DNA of 64,000 nucleotides from Pseudoalteromonas carrageenovora IAM 12662 (GTDB taxonomy: Bacteria; Pseudomonadota; Gammaproteobacteria; Enterobacterales; Alteromonadaceae), in assembly GCF_900239935.1 (NCBI RefSeq), contig NZ_LT965928.1, positions 2,435,520 through 2,499,519 on the forward strand, written 5' to 3'. A program made the translations under genes and the position numbers. The stretch's first letter is position 1. Each line of letters starts with the position of its first letter. This document shows positions 1 through 10,427 of this stretch, one piece after another. The notes under the pieces were generated by a model. The model had not been told where the DNA came from and did not search any database. It worked only from the letters and a program-made list of their open reading frames with translations.

Positions 1-920
1 AAATCAATCTGCATCTGCGAATCGGTTTGAGCATTAATAGCTTGGTTTATTATTTGCGACAACTGTTTTTGCGAGGGCATAATTTGAGTAAATAACTCAA
101 GCCAAGCACGAACAACATTTGCCATTCGCACCTCGCTATAGTGAATTATTTGGCTAATACACAATGCTTGCTGGTCATTTAAACTTTGGCTTAAATCAAT
201 TTGAGTGTATTCATCAAGAAGCGCTTGCTGCTTTTGCAATAAGCTTATACTTCGCCCTGCACAGTGCTCAAAACCATTAAAGCGCTCTGCAAGTATGGGC
301 ACTACACTTGCGCGTAAAAAATTACGTTCAAAGCGCTCATCCGTATTTGAGTCATCAGTAATATGGCTAATATTAAACTCGGCGGCAAAGGCTTCAATAT
401 TACTACGCGTTACATTTATAAGCGGCCTAAAACATACACGTCCACTATTAAGAGTGCGAGTTTGCTGCATAGCACCTAAGCCTTTTAGGCCCGAGCCACG
501 CTTTAAGCGCAGTAAAAACGTTTCTATTTGATCGTTTAAATGCTGGCCTAATAAAATAACACTTTCAGGTGCGCTTAGTTCATCAAGTGCTTTATAACGC
601 TCATCGCGAGCCTGCGCTTCAAGGCTTGTACGTGTTTTTTGCTCTATATGCACGGCAGCTGCGTTAAAAGGTACGTTAAGTTTGGTACACACTGTTTGGC
701 AAAACTGTTGCCAGTCTTGTGCGTATTGGCTTAAACCATGATTTACATATATAGCACTTACATTTAATGTTGGTATTTCTTGCCTTAGCAAGTGCATTAC
801 ATGCAGCAATACAACAGAATCAACCCCACCCGAAAGCGCCACAGTAAAATTATACTGTTGTTGCTTAAAAAAGTGCTCAAGTGAATGTTTAACTTGTTGA
901 TAAATGGCTGATGATTGCAT
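1..920 (-). CDS. tilS: tRNA(Ile)-lysidine synthase TilS (partial, C-terminus outside window)
   Basis: Modifies C34 of the CAU-anticodon tRNA-Ile to lysidine in the cytoplasm, using ATP and lysine, so that it reads AUA. Translating the minus strand from the ATG at 920 gives an open frame of about 306 residues that runs off the left edge. The PP-loop ATP-binding motif SGGVDS lies about 30 residues in, followed by YVNHGLS and RDERY blocks typical of TilS. The missing end is the C-terminal tRNA-binding part. It is the last gene of the accA side of the cluster but is separated from accA by a strong hairpin terminator, so it probably has its own promoter. Confidence 0.9.
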   Translation of the reverse strand, partial: MQSSAIYQQVKHSLEHFFKQQQYNFTVALSGGVDSVVLLHVMHLLRQEIPTLNVSAIYVNHGLSQYAQDWQQFCQTVCTKLNVPFNAAAVHIEQKTRTSLEAQARDERYKALDELSAPESVILLGQHLNDQIETFLLRLKRGSGLKGLGAMQQTRTLNSGRVCFRPLINVTRSNIEAFAAEFNISHITDDSNTDERFERNFLRASVVPILAERFNGFEHCAGRSISLLQKQQALLDEYTQIDLSQSLNDQQALCISQIIHYSEVRMANVVRAWLELFTQIMPSQKQLSQIINQAINAQTDSQMQID

Positions 921-960
921 GCAATACGCTATAAAATTTGTGTTGGTAGTATTTTAAAAC

Positions 961-986
961 AAAAAAGCCGCATAAGCGGCTTTTTT
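961..986 (-). terminator. Rho-independent terminator after accA
   Basis: An 11-bp perfect stem (AAAAAAGCCGC with GCGGCTTTTTT) closes a 4-nt ATAA loop. It lies just downstream of the accA stop on the minus strand and gives a U-tract on that strand. The A/T flanks are symmetric, so it could also work on the plus strand. Confidence 0.88.
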
Positions 987-1012
987 TAACATTTAATGTA
1001 ATAGCTACTTTA

Positions 1013-1969
1013 TTAGCAGTAACCAAACGACATTAAACGTTTGTAACGTTGATCAAGCATGTCTTCAAGAGAAAGCGCTTGTAAGTCTGCTAAATCACGT
1101 TTTAAACGCGTTTTTAAGTTACGCGCCATAGCATCGTAATTACGATGTGCGCCACCTAAAGGCTCGTCAACTAAGTTGCTGATCAAATCAAGCTCTTTAA
1201 CACGCTCTGCCGTTACACCCATAGCTTCTGCTGCTAGTGGTGCTTTGTCTGCGCTTTTCCATAAAATAGATGCACAGCCTTCAGGCGAAATTACCGAGTA
1301 AGTGCTGTATTGCAACATGTTAACTCTGTCGCCAACACCAATCGCTAATGCACCACCTGAACCGCCTTCACCAATAACCGTACAAATAGTGGGCACTTTA
1401 AGCGCCGCCATTACTTTTAGGTTACGTGCAATTGCTTCAGACTGACCGCGCTCTTCAGCGCCAACACCAGGATAAGCACCAGGCGTGTCGATAAAGGTCA
1501 TAATTGGCATTTTAAAACGCTCAGCCATTTCCATTAAGCGTAATGCTTTACGGTAACCTTCAGGCTTTGGCATACCAAAGTTGCGCTTAATTTTTTCAGC
1601 TGTATCGCGACCTTTTTGTTGGCCAATAACCATTACTGGTTCGCCATCTAAACGTGCAACACCGCCTAAAATAGCCGGATCGTTAGCAAAAGTACGATCG
1701 CCTGCAAACTCGTCAAATTCCGTGAAAATGCGCTCGATATAATCTCGAGTGTAAGGACGCAACGGATGACGCGCTAACTGCGATACTTGCCAAGCGCCTA
1801 AATTTGAGAATATTTCCTCTTTTTGCTTAGCACTTTTTTCTTTTAATTTGCTGACTTCCTCTTCTAACTCAAGGTCTAATTCGCCAGCGCGGCTTATACT
1901 TTGTAATTCTTCAATTTTTGCTTCTAATTCTGCAATCGGAAGCTCAAAATCAAGATAATTGAGGCTCAT
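1013..1969 (-). CDS. accA: Acetyl-CoA carboxylase carboxyltransferase subunit alpha
   Basis: The alpha half of the carboxyltransferase, which with AccD moves the carboxyl group from biotin on AccB to acetyl-CoA to make malonyl-CoA, the first committed step of fatty-acid synthesis. At 318 residues it matches the usual length (319 in E. coli). A coiled N-terminal region (about 10-55) is followed by the crotonase-like fold with DTPGAYPG at 161-168 and GEGGSGGA at 200-207, which shape the active site. It starts 16 bp after the dnaE stop, the conserved dnaE-accA arrangement. A terminator follows the stop. Confidence 0.97.
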   Translation of the reverse strand: MSLNYLDFELPIAELEAKIEELQSISRAGELDLELEEEVSKLKEKSAKQKEEIFSNLGAWQVSQLARHPLRPYTRDYIERIFTEFDEFAGDRTFANDPAILGGVARLDGEPVMVIGQQKGRDTAEKIKRNFGMPKPEGYRKALRLMEMAERFKMPIMTFIDTPGAYPGVGAEERGQSEAIARNLKVMAALKVPTICTVIGEGGSGGALAIGVGDRVNMLQYSTYSVISPEGCASILWKSADKAPLAAEAMGVTAERVKELDLISNLVDEPLGGAHRNYDAMARNLKTRLKRDLADLQALSLEDMLDQRYKRLMSFGYC

Positions 1970-1985
1970 GCTCTAAACTACCTAA

Positions 1986-4900
1986 TCAGTTAAATTCTAG
2001 TTCTACATCTTGTGCCGCCATGAGTGATAACTTATGAATTAAGTCGTCGCTCGGCGTAACACACCATTCGATCCCTAGGGTTAATTGCGCCAACGCATCG
2101 GGGCGTTGGTAATAAACCTTGATCGGACACGTTCCCATTTTATAAGGTTCGAGTACTTTTTGTAATTTATCGAAGAAACCTGCCTCGATTTGCACCATGT
2201 TCAGCGTCATTTTAATCGCCTTAATACGTTTTTCACGCGCTTGAGCAATGGTGTTTATTTCTCTGGCGGTCATTGTAATGCCACCGGAGAAGTTATCAAA
2301 GCTGACCTGTCCAGATATTACCAAGATATTGTTAACTTGAAGCATTTCTTGGTACATTTCGAACTGTTCTGGAAACAAGCGTACATCAATACGGGCGCTC
2401 TTGTCATCTAAAGTTATTAACCCCCAACGATTTCCTTTTTTATTAATTAAGGTTCTCGCTGAAATAACTAAACCAGCCGCTGTAGAGAGTACATCACGAT
2501 TAGTTGGCTGTAAATCCACCAGCTTACCGCTGGTATAATACCTAAGTTCTTTTCGGTACTGATTTATCGGATGCCCTGTTAAATAAAGGCCTAGTGTATC
2601 CTTTTCACCTTCAAGCCATTGATTATCTGTAAGACCCGTGGCTTTAATAAAGGCTTGTTCTACTTCATCAGGCTCGGTGGCTAATAAACCAAATAAATCG
2701 CTTTGCCCAAGCTGCTCTGCCTTGTTGTGCTGATCGGCTGCACGCATGGCATCTTTTAAACTTGCCAGTAAAGTGGCACGCCCTGCTTGGGTTTTTTCTG
2801 GACCGAGCTGATCAAGTGCACCGGCATAAATTAATTTTTCGGTAACACGTTTATTTAAGCGTTTTAAATCTACACGGGCACAAAAATCAAATAAGTCTTT
2901 AAATGGGCCGCCTTTTGCGCGTGCTTCTAAAATAGCATCTACCGGCGCTTCACCTACGCCTTTAATTGCGCCTATACCGTAAACAATTTCGCCTCGCAGG
3001 TTTACCGTAAACTTAAACTCACCAGCGTTTACATCTGGCGGTAATAAGGTAAGTTTCATGTTTTCACATTCATCTACCAAAATTACTATTTTGTCGGTGT
3101 TATCCATATCGGCCGACATTACCGCAGCCATAAACTCAGCTGGGTGGTGCGTTTTCATCCACAGCGTTTGATACGATACTAATGCGTATGCCGCTGAGTG
3201 AGATTTATTAAAACCATAACCTGCGAACTTTTCTACCAAGTCGAAGATTTTAATGGCTAGCTCGCCGTCAATGCCGTTATTTCGGGCGCCATCTTCAAAC
3301 GTTGAACGCTGTTTTGCCATCTCTTCGGGTTTTTTCTTACCCATTGCACGGCGTAACATATCGGCGCCACCAAGCGTATAGCCTGCTAGTACCTGCGCTA
3401 TTTGCATTACTTGTTCTTGATACAAAATAATGCCGTAAGTAGGATCGAGTATTGGTTTTAAGCTTTCGTGCTGATACTGCGCATCGGGGTATGAGATTTC
3501 TTCTCGGCCGAGTTTTCGGTCGATAAAGTTATCTACCATGCCTGATTGCAGTGGACCTGGACGAAACAAGGCCACGAGTGCAATCATATCTTCAAAACAA
3601 TCGGGCTTAAGGCGACGTACTAAGTCTTTCATGCCGCGCGACTCTAGCTGAAACACTGCCGTTGTTTCGGCGCGCAGTAATAGCTCTATACTTTTTTTAT
3701 CATCCAGTGGGATGGTATTTATATCAACTGGGTCCTTACCTTCGCGCTGCATTCGCACGTTGGTCATATCCACAGCCCACTGCAAAATGGTCAAGGTACG
3801 TAAACCCAAGAAATCGAACTTAACAAGGCCTGCGGTTTCTACGTCGTTTTTATCAAACTGGGTAACCGGAAATTTACCTTCGTCATCGCAATAAAGTGCA
3901 GCAAAGTCGGTAATAGTGGTTGGCGATATTACTACGCCACCCGCATGTTTACCTGCGTTACGTGTACACCCTTCGAGGATGCGGCACATGTCGATTAAAT
4001 CTTTTACCTCAGAGTCGCCATCGTATGCTTCTTGCAAGCGCGGCTCTACTTCAAAGGCTTTGGCAAGGGTCATACCTGGATCGCCTGGGATCATCTTCGA
4101 AATACGATCAACAAACCCATACGGATGACCAAGTACACGCCCTACATCGCGAATTACCGCTTTTGCCGCCATGGTACCAAAGGTGATAATTTGCGATACC
4201 GCATCACGGCCATACAATGCCGATACGTGATCAATTACTTCATCGCGCCTGTCCATACAAAAATCGACGTCGAAATCGGGCATTGATACACGTTCAGGGT
4301 TTAAGAATCGCTCAAAGAGTAAATCAAATTCAAGCGGGTCGAGGTCGGTAATTTTAAGTGCGTATGCTACTAACGAGCCTGCACCTGAACCACGCCCAGG
4401 GCCTACCGGTATATTGTTATCTTTACTCCACTGAATGAACTCCATTACGATTAAGAAGTAACCCGGAAAACCCATTTGGTTAATTACGCCAAGCTCTATT
4501 GCTAAACGTTCGTCGTATTCAACGCGTTTTACTTTTCTATCTTCTTCATCTGGGAATAAAAACTGTAGTCGCTCTTCAAGGCCGTCTTCTGAAACTTTAA
4601 CTAAAAAGTCTTCAATTTTTAGTGAACCAGTAGGGTAATCTGGTAAAAAGTAAGTCCCTAATTGCACCGTTACATTACAGCGCTTGGCTATTTCTACGGT
4701 ATTTTGTAGCGCCTCTGGAATATCGCTAAAAAGCTCAGCCATTTGCTCAGGCGTTTTTAGGTATTGTTCTTGTGAAAATCGTTTAGGGCGGCGTTTATCA
4801 TCAAGGGTGTAGCCATCAAAAATGGCCACTCGGATTTCGTGCGCTTCAAAGTTCTCAGGCTTTAAAAATACCACTTCGTTAGTGGCTACAACCGGTAACT

Positions 4901-5477
4901 GTTCTTTAGCGACAAGCTCTACTGCCATGTGCAGGTAGTCTTCTTCGAGCGGGCGGTTAGTTCGTACAAGCTCTAAATAGTAATGATCACTAAAGTGCTG
5001 CTTGTAAAAGCTAACAACAGATTCAATAACGCCCGGGTTGCCTTTTAAAAGCGCTTTACCTAAATCGCCATCTTTAGCGCCCGAGAGAATAATTAATCCT
5101 TCTTTGTGATTTACTAGCCATTCACGGTCAATCACCGGGCGATGAAATACATGCCCCCGCTGATACGCTTCAGATATTAATAAAGTTATATTTTTATAAC
5201 CGTCGTTGTCTTTCGCTAAAATAGTTATACGACATGGTTCATCTGAAAATTCAGGGCTACGTAGCCAAAAATCAGCACCCACAATCGGCTTTATACCCGC
5301 ATTGTGCGTGGCGCCATAAAACCGCACTAAACCACAAAAGTTCATTTGGTCGGTAATAGCAAGCGCTGGCATCTCAAGCTCTTGCGCTTTAGCGACTATT
5401 AGCTTGGTTTTGGCCAGGCCATCAACCATCGAAAAGTCTGAGTGAACCCTTAAATGTACAAACTCTGGTGCAGCCAT
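1986..5477 (-). CDS. dnaE: DNA polymerase III subunit alpha
   Basis: Catalytic subunit of the replicative DNA polymerase III holoenzyme. The 1163 residues match the proteobacterial DnaE1 length (1160 in E. coli). In order: PHP domain (about 5-210, beginning [10 protein letters not shown]), C-family polymerase palm and fingers, helix-hairpin-helix region, OB fold (about 985-1060) and C-terminal tau-binding region. The catalytic acidic residues fall at D401 and D403 in PDFDVDF and at D555 in KFDFLGL, the same positions as in E. coli. It starts 3 bp after the rnhB stop, so it is probably translated from the same lpxB-rnhB-dnaE-accA message. Confidence 0.98.
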   Translation of the reverse strand: MAAPEFVHLRVHSDFSMVDGLAKTKLIVAKAQELEMPALAITDQMNFCGLVRFYGATHNAGIKPIVGADFWLRSPEFSDEPCRITILAKDNDGYKNITLLISEAYQRGHVFHRPVIDREWLVNHKEGLIILSGAKDGDLGKALLKGNPGVIESVVSFYKQHFSDHYYLELVRTNRPLEEDYLHMAVELVAKEQLPVVATNEVVFLKPENFEAHEIRVAIFDGYTLDDKRRPKRFSQEQYLKTPEQMAELFSDIPEALQNTVEIAKRCNVTVQLGTYFLPDYPTGSLKIEDFLVKVSEDGLEERLQFLFPDEEDRKVKRVEYDERLAIELGVINQMGFPGYFLIVMEFIQWSKDNNIPVGPGRGSGAGSLVAYALKITDLDPLEFDLLFERFLNPERVSMPDFDVDFCMDRRDEVIDHVSALYGRDAVSQIITFGTMAAKAVIRDVGRVLGHPYGFVDRISKMIPGDPGMTLAKAFEVEPRLQEAYDGDSEVKDLIDMCRILEGCTRNAGKHAGGVVISPTTITDFAALYCDDEGKFPVTQFDKNDVETAGLVKFDFLGLRTLTILQWAVDMTNVRMQREGKDPVDINTIPLDDKKSIELLLRAETTAVFQLESRGMKDLVRRLKPDCFEDMIALVALFRPGPLQSGMVDNFIDRKLGREEISYPDAQYQHESLKPILDPTYGIILYQEQVMQIAQVLAGYTLGGADMLRRAMGKKKPEEMAKQRSTFEDGARNNGIDGELAIKIFDLVEKFAGYGFNKSHSAAYALVSYQTLWMKTHHPAEFMAAVMSADMDNTDKIVILVDECENMKLTLLPPDVNAGEFKFTVNLRGEIVYGIGAIKGVGEAPVDAILEARAKGGPFKDLFDFCARVDLKRLNKRVTEKLIYAGALDQLGPEKTQAGRATLLASLKDAMRAADQHNKAEQLGQSDLFGLLATEPDEVEQAFIKATGLTDNQWLEGEKDTLGLYLTGHPINQYRKELRYYTSGKLVDLQPTNRDVLSTAAGLVISARTLINKKGNRWGLITLDDKSARIDVRLFPEQFEMYQEMLQVNNILVISGQVSFDNFSGGITMTAREINTIAQAREKRIKAIKMTLNMVQIEAGFFDKLQKVLEPYKMGTCPIKVYYQRPDALAQLTLGIEWCVTPSDDLIHKLSLMAAQDVELEFN

Positions 5478-5480
5478 GGT

Positions 5481-6083
5481 TTACGCCTCACCCTTAGCTT
5501 GCATTAATACGCGCTGCACAGGTTTAAAGCTTTTACGGTGCTCATCTATTGCGCCATATTGCTCAAGTGCTGCAAAGTGCGCTTTCGTTGGGTAACCTTT
5601 GTGCCCTGCAAATCCATATTGTGGATAGCGTGCATCGAGTTCAATCATTTCATCATCACGCGCTACTTTAGCTAAAATAGACGCCGCTGATATTTCGGCC
5701 ACTAGGCTATCGCCCTTAACAACAGCTTGCGCGGGCATAGTTAACTTAGGTAAACGATTACCATCTATAAATACAAATTCAGGCTGTGTGCTTAGCCCCT
5801 CAACCGCGCGACTCATAGCAAGCATGGTGGCCTGTAAAATATTTAACTCGTCAATTTCAGTTGGGCTACAACGGCCATATGCGTAACACAGTGCTTTTTC
5901 TTTTATTTCTAAAGCAAGTGCTTGGCGCTTTTTGTCTGTTAGCTTTTTAGAGTCAGCTAAACCTGCAATAGGTTTAGTAGGGTCGAGTATTACCGCAGCG
6001 GTAACAACATCACCTACAAGCGGGCCGCGCCCTACTTCGTCTACACCGGCAATTAAGGTTACGTTAGGTCGTTCAATTTGCAT
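5481..6083 (-). CDS. rnhB: Ribonuclease HII
   Basis: Cuts RNA in RNA-DNA hybrids and removes single ribonucleotides misincorporated in DNA. The 200-residue protein has the RNase HII signature [10 protein letters not shown] with D15 and E16, and [10 protein letters not shown] with D107 as the third acidic residue; ARDDEM near 141-146 supplies another conserved aspartate. Its start overlaps the lpxB 3' end by 11 bp and its stop is 3 bp before dnaE, so it is translationally coupled in the cluster. Confidence 0.96.
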   Translation of the reverse strand: MQIERPNVTLIAGVDEVGRGPLVGDVVTAAVILDPTKPIAGLADSKKLTDKKRQALALEIKEKALCYAYGRCSPTEIDELNILQATMLAMSRAVEGLSTQPEFVFIDGNRLPKLTMPAQAVVKGDSLVAEISAASILAKVARDDEMIELDARYPQYGFAGHKGYPTKAHFAALEQYGAIDEHRKSFKPVQRVLMQAKGEA

Positions 6084-7230
6084 TTATTAACTCCGCCACA
6101 GCATTAGCTGCTTGTTTGCTGGCATTTAATCTAATTTTTTCGTGAATAGCTAAAAAGCGTGCTTTTAATTCTTTGTTATCGGTATTTAGCATAGGCGTAA
6201 GTGCACCTGTTAAATTGGCTACGTTACATTCGCTTTGTAAAAATTCAGGCACAAGCTCTTCATCGGCTAATAAGTTAGGCAGTGAAAAATACTTAATATT
6301 AAAGGTAAATAAGGTTTTAAAAATCCAATAACTCATCGGCTTTATTTTATAACCCACCACCATTGGCTTTTTATAGAGCATGCCTTCAAGTGTCGCGGTG
6401 CCCGATGCAAGTAATATGGCGTCTGCCGCTTGCATAGCGAGTTTTGATTGCCCATCTAGCAAACTAATATTAAGGCTAGGTGCTGTGGCATTTAAAATAT
6501 CAGTAAACTGCGCTTTGCGCTTTTCGTTTACCAGTGGCACCACAATTTTAAGGTCTGGGTTTTGCGCTTGTAACTGCGCAGCTGTTTTTATATAGGTTTC
6601 GCTTAATAAGCCTACTTCAGAGCCTCGGCTACCTGGTAGTAACGCAAGTACTTTGTCATCAAGGCTTAAACCTAGTTCTGCACGTGCTTGGCTGTCGTCG
6701 TGCTCAAGGGCTATATCGTCAGCTAATGTGTGCCCTACAAATGTACAAGGTACTTGGTGCTTATCGTAGAATTCTTTTTCAAACGGTAATAATGCAAGCA
6801 CTAAGTTAGTAGCAGCACTTATTGTATGAATGCGTTTTTCACGCCATGCCCACACTGATGGGCTCACGTATTGAATAGTTTTAATGCCTGCCTCTTTTAA
6901 TGGTTTTTCAACGCGTAGGTTAAAATCGGGGGCGTCTATTCCAATAAATACATCGGGTGGGTTATCAACAAAATGCTGTACGAGCTGTTTGCGTATTTTA
7001 AGTAATCGAGGCAGGCGTCCTAATACTTCAACAAGCCCCATTACCGATAGCTCATCCATATCGTAAAGTGTTTTACAGCCTTGCGCCTGCATTTTTGGCC
7101 CAGCAATCCCTTCAAAAATAGCATCAGGGAAATGTACTTTAAGCGCTTTAATTAAGCCTTCACCTAAAATATCGCCCGACAGTTCACCTGCCACAATACC
7201 AATACGTAGTTGTTTTTTCTCTTTATTCAT
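6073..7230 (-). CDS. lpxB: Lipid-A-disaccharide synthase
   Basis: A GT19 glycosyltransferase at the inner-membrane surface. It joins UDP-diacylglucosamine to lipid X to form the tetraacyl disaccharide of lipid A. At 385 residues it is close to E. coli LpxB (382). The family blocks [14 protein letters not shown] near residue 12, [26 protein letters not shown] and [10 protein letters not shown] are all present. In most gammaproteobacteria it directly follows lpxA. Here it starts a separate transcription unit, because the cyd operon lies between them. Confidence 0.97.
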   Translation of the reverse strand: MNKEKKQLRIGIVAGELSGDILGEGLIKALKVHFPDAIFEGIAGPKMQAQGCKTLYDMDELSVMGLVEVLGRLPRLLKIRKQLVQHFVDNPPDVFIGIDAPDFNLRVEKPLKEAGIKTIQYVSPSVWAWREKRIHTISAATNLVLALLPFEKEFYDKHQVPCTFVGHTLADDIALEHDDSQARAELGLSLDDKVLALLPGSRGSEVGLLSETYIKTAAQLQAQNPDLKIVVPLVNEKRKAQFTDILNATAPSLNISLLDGQSKLAMQAADAILLASGTATLEGMLYKKPMVVGYKIKPMSYWIFKTLFTFNIKYFSLPNLLADEELVPEFLQSECNVANLTGALTPMLNTDNKELKARFLAIHEKIRLNASKQAANAVAELINAN

Positions 7231-7407
7231 TTGATTTTATTTCACAAGTAAACCAGGCGTTCATAAGGGTTAGTTTACCGTGTTTTAGTGTTTGGTTAAA
7301 CGCTTTAAATTAACCACCTTTTATAGCTTAAATTACACCTAAACATTGTTTGTTTTTAATACTGATGTAGCATGTGTAATATATATTAACTTTTCCTAAT
7401 ATATATA

Positions 7408-7436
7408 TTGACAAAAATTGTACAAGCGTAAATAAT
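7408..7436 (+). promoter_or_regulatory. Sigma-70 promoter of the cyd operon
   Basis: A -35 hexamer TTGACA (7408-7413) and a -10 hexamer AATAAT (7431-7436) are separated by an optimal 17-bp spacer. Transcription would start near 7443, about 90 nt before the cydA ATG. The SD sequence AAGGAG lies just before cydA. The rest of the 7231-7530 intergenic region is AT-rich and should also hold the promoter of the divergent lpxB; no convincing lpxB promoter could be picked out. Confidence 0.75.
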
Positions 7437-7441
7437 ATTAC

Positions 7442-7467
7442 GAACTTTCAGTAATTACTGAAAGTTC
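7442..7467. promoter_or_regulatory. Perfect 26-bp palindrome at the cydA transcription start (putative operator)
   Basis: Two 13-nt arms, GAACTTTCAGTAA and its exact reverse complement, abut with no spacer. The palindrome begins at about +1 of the predicted cydA promoter, where a bound dimeric repressor would block initiation. It could also fold as a hairpin in the leader RNA. It does not resemble the FNR motif (TTGAT-N4-ATCAA) or the NsrR motif I know. The regulator is unknown. Confidence 0.6.
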
Positions 7468-7530
7468 ATTAAGTCTAACTTTGCCAATTTTGTATTGCCT
7501 TGTTAACCCGTCACCCTCAAGGAGCTAAAA

Positions 7531-9114
7531 ATGATAGATGAAACCTTTGTGGATCTATCGCGATTACAGTTTGCTGTTACCGCACTCTTCCATTTCTTAT
7601 TCGTACCTTTAACCATAGGTATGACCTGGATCTTAGTCATTATGGAATCGGTTTATGTTATGACCGGCCGCGAAATATACCGCGATATGACTAAGTTTTG
7701 GGGTAAGTTGTTTGGTATTAACTTTGCAATTGGTGTGGCAACGGGCCTAACCATGGAGTTTGAGTTTGGTACTAACTGGTCTTATTACTCACATTATGTG
7801 GGTGATGTTTTTGGTGCGCCGCTCGCTATTGAAGGCTTAATGGCATTCTTTTTAGAATCGACCTTTGTGGGTATGTTCTTTTTAGGCTGGGACAGGTTAA
7901 CTAAACGCCAACACTTAGGCGCAACATTTTTAATGGCGCTGGGTACAAATATGTCGGCGCTTTGGATTTTGATTGCTAATGGTTGGATGCAAAATCCGGT
8001 AGGGGCAGAATTTAACTATCAAACTATGCGTATGGAAATGACTAGCTTTGCAGAGCTTGTATTTAACCCTGTAGCACAAGTTAAGTTTATTCATACTGTA
8101 TCGGCAGGTTATGTAGCAGCCTCTATGTTTGTGTTGGGTATTAGTAGCTGGTACATATTAAAAGGCCGCGATTTAGCCTTTGCTAAGCGCTCGTTCTCGG
8201 TGGCATCGGGCTTTGGTTTGGCTTCAATATTGTGTGTAATTTTATTAGGTGACGAGTCAGGCTACGAAGTCGGCGAAGTTCAAAAAGTAAAACTAGCAAC
8301 AATAGAAGCTGAGTGGCATACAGAAGAGGCCCCTGCTGCATTTACAGCTATTGGTTTTCCTGATTCGGACGAACAAGTAACCCACGCGGCGGTAAAAATC
8401 CCTTACGCACTGGGTTTAATTGCGACACGCTCTTTAGATGAGCAAGTAATTGGTATTTCTGATTTAGAGAAAAAACACGAAGTGCGTATTCGTAACGGCA
8501 TGATTGCATACGAGTACCTTGAAAAACTAAGAAGCGGTGACGATACCCCACAAAATATTGCTAAATTTGACACCTTAAAAGCCGATTTAGGCTATGGCTT
8601 ATTACTTAAGCGCTACACACCTAATGTGGTAGATGCGACAGAAGAGCACATTCAAAAAGCCGTTAAAGACTCCTTCCCTAAAGTAGGCCCTATGTTTTGG
8701 TCGTTTAGGATAATGGTCGCCTGTGGCGTAGCTATGCTTGGTGTATTTATATTAGCGTTTTACTACAATGCACACCGTATTATTGAGCAAAAACGTTGGT
8801 TACTGTGGGCTGCGGTATTGAGTATTCCACTCCCTTGGATTGCCATTGAATTTGGTTGGATAGTTGCTGAATATGGTCGCCAGCCTTGGGCAATATCTGA
8901 AATTTTACCAACCTTTTTAGCGACCTCGTCACTAACGGTAAACGATATTTTAATTAGCTTAACTGGATTCATTATTTTTTACACTGGCTTGGCTATTGTT
9001 GAAGGTTGGTTGATGGTTCGCTTTATTAAACAAGGACCAAGCTCATTACATACTGGTAAATACCACTTTGAGTTACCAAACAAAGCAGATAAAGATGCAG
9101 GAGAGCAATTATGA
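7531..9114 (+). CDS. cydA: Cytochrome bd ubiquinol oxidase subunit I
   Basis: Haem-bearing subunit of the high-affinity terminal oxidase in the inner membrane. It oxidises quinol and reduces O2 to water. The 527-residue protein has the multi-helix CydA fold. Haem ligands are H21 (LFHFLFVP), H188 (KFIHTV) and M395 (SFRIMV), aligned with E. coli H19, H186 and M393. E101 and E109 match the conserved acidic pair near haem d. The quinol loop with an insert at about 320-385 marks the long-Q-loop (E. coli-type) enzyme rather than a short CioA type. It is the first gene of cydABXDC and its stop overlaps cydB by 4 bp. Confidence 0.97.
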   Translation: MIDETFVDLSRLQFAVTALFHFLFVPLTIGMTWILVIMESVYVMTGREIYRDMTKFWGKLFGINFAIGVATGLTMEFEFGTNWSYYSHYVGDVFGAPLAIEGLMAFFLESTFVGMFFLGWDRLTKRQHLGATFLMALGTNMSALWILIANGWMQNPVGAEFNYQTMRMEMTSFAELVFNPVAQVKFIHTVSAGYVAASMFVLGISSWYILKGRDLAFAKRSFSVASGFGLASILCVILLGDESGYEVGEVQKVKLATIEAEWHTEEAPAAFTAIGFPDSDEQVTHAAVKIPYALGLIATRSLDEQVIGISDLEKKHEVRIRNGMIAYEYLEKLRSGDDTPQNIAKFDTLKADLGYGLLLKRYTPNVVDATEEHIQKAVKDSFPKVGPMFWSFRIMVACGVAMLGVFILAFYYNAHRIIEQKRWLLWAAVLSIPLPWIAIEFGWIVAEYGRQPWAISEILPTFLATSSLTVNDILISLTGFIIFYTGLAIVEGWLMVRFIKQGPSSLHTGKYHFELPNKADKDAGEQL

Positions 9115-10250
9115 TTTTTGATTATGAAACATTAAAAATGCTGTGGTGGTTGCTCATTGGTGTGTTGCTTATTGGCTTTGCTATTACCGATGGTATGGAT
9201 ATGGGCGTGGCTATGCTGCTACGCCTAGTAGGTAAAACAGACTCAGAACGTCGCACAGTAATTAATACCATTGGCGCACACTGGGATGGTAACCAAGTGT
9301 GGTTTATTACCGCTGGCGGTGCTTTATTTGCAGCGTGGCCTATGGTGTATGCAGCCGCATTTTCGGGTTTTTATTTTGCTATGATGCTGGTGCTATTTGC
9401 ATTATTTTTTAGACCTCTTGGTTTTGATTACCGCTCTAAAATAGATTCTAAACGCTGGCGCAACAACTGGGATTGGGGCTTGTTTGCAGGCAGTGCAATT
9501 CCGGCTTTAGTATTTGGTGTGGCGTTTGGTAACTTATTTTTAGGCGTGCCGTTTAATATTGATAACTTACTACGTGTAAGTTATCAAGGCTCGTTTTTTG
9601 GTTTATTAAACCCATTTGCATTGCTTGCAGGTTTAATTAGTGTGGCTATGTTAATTGCTCATGCTGGTATGTGGTTACAACTTCGTACCGCTGATGCAGT
9701 AGCTGAACGTTCAGGGCAGTATGGCCGCTATGCACTGATGGTATTTATTGTGCTTTTTGCTGGAGCTGGTGTTTGGGTGGCTAATATCAATGGCTATCAA
9801 ATTATCTCTATGCCAGACACGCAAAGCCATGCTGACCCTTTAGCTAAAGTGGTAACTACAGCAAAAGGTGCTTGGCTTAATAACTACAGTGAACGACCAT
9901 GGACAATGACCTTCCCTATTTTAGGGTTTGTAATGGCACTAAGCGCATTGTTTTTCTCAAAAATTAATAAACCTGCGCTTGGCCTTATTTCTACAAGTAT
10001 AATGTTAATAGGCATTATTATGACGGCGGGCGTATCACTATTCCCATTCATTATGCCTTCAATTAATAATCCTGATATTAGCTTAACTATTTGGGATGCC
10101 GTATCTAGTCATAAAACGCTAAATATTATGTTTGTTGCCGTAGTTATTTTTATACCGCTTATACTGGCCTACACCACGTGGTGTTACGTAAAAATGTGGC
10201 GCAGAGTAACGGTAGATGAAATTGAAAACAACACTCACGGTAGCTACTAA
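9111..10250 (+). CDS. cydB: Cytochrome bd ubiquinol oxidase subunit II
   Basis: Structural partner of CydA. The 379 residues match E. coli CydB exactly in length. It starts MIFDYETLKMLWWLLIGVLL and includes the family block FAITDGMDMGV; several hydrophobic helices follow. The start overlaps the cydA stop (ATGA), which indicates coupled translation. Its stop is 12 bp before cydX, with an AAGGAG ribosome site in the gap. Confidence 0.97.
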   Translation: MIFDYETLKMLWWLLIGVLLIGFAITDGMDMGVAMLLRLVGKTDSERRTVINTIGAHWDGNQVWFITAGGALFAAWPMVYAAAFSGFYFAMMLVLFALFFRPLGFDYRSKIDSKRWRNNWDWGLFAGSAIPALVFGVAFGNLFLGVPFNIDNLLRVSYQGSFFGLLNPFALLAGLISVAMLIAHAGMWLQLRTADAVAERSGQYGRYALMVFIVLFAGAGVWVANINGYQIISMPDTQSHADPLAKVVTTAKGAWLNNYSERPWTMTFPILGFVMALSALFFSKINKPALGLISTSIMLIGIIMTAGVSLFPFIMPSINNPDISLTIWDAVSSHKTLNIMFVAVVIFIPLILAYTTWCYVKMWRRVTVDEIENNTHGSY

Positions 10251-10262
10251 GGAGAATAAATT

Positions 10263-10427
10263 ATGTGGTATTTTGCTTGGATTTTAGGTGTACTTTTAGC
10301 CTGTACCTTAGGTGTAATAAACGTAATGTGGTACGAGTTTCACCAAAATAAAAACAGCATAGCTGATGATGAACAACCTATGCATGATTTATTAAACGAG
10401 AAAAACTCAGCTAAAAATGACGACTAA
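10263..10427 (+). CDS. cydX: Cytochrome bd small subunit CydX
   Basis: A 54-residue single-pass membrane protein that binds the CydAB oxidase and stabilises its haems. The N-terminus MWYFAWILG is the CydX signature; one hydrophobic helix (about 3-22) is followed by a polar, acidic tail. The tail is longer than in E. coli CydX (37 residues). An AAGGAG site sits 9 nt upstream of the ATG. The last 11 bp overlap the start of cydD, linking oxidase assembly genes to the exporter genes in one message. No ybgE-like gene follows. Confidence 0.93.
   Translation: MWYFAWILGVLLACTLGVINVMWYEFHQNKNSIADDEQPMHDLLNEKNSAKNDD

Noticed and set aside
205..531. A 108-residue plus-strand open frame
   Set aside because: It is antisense to tilS, whose PP-loop motif and continuous reading frame are clear.
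3712..4286. Several overlapping plus-strand open frames of 60-88 residues
   Set aside because: They lie entirely inside dnaE on the other strand, overlap each other in different frames and show no motif.
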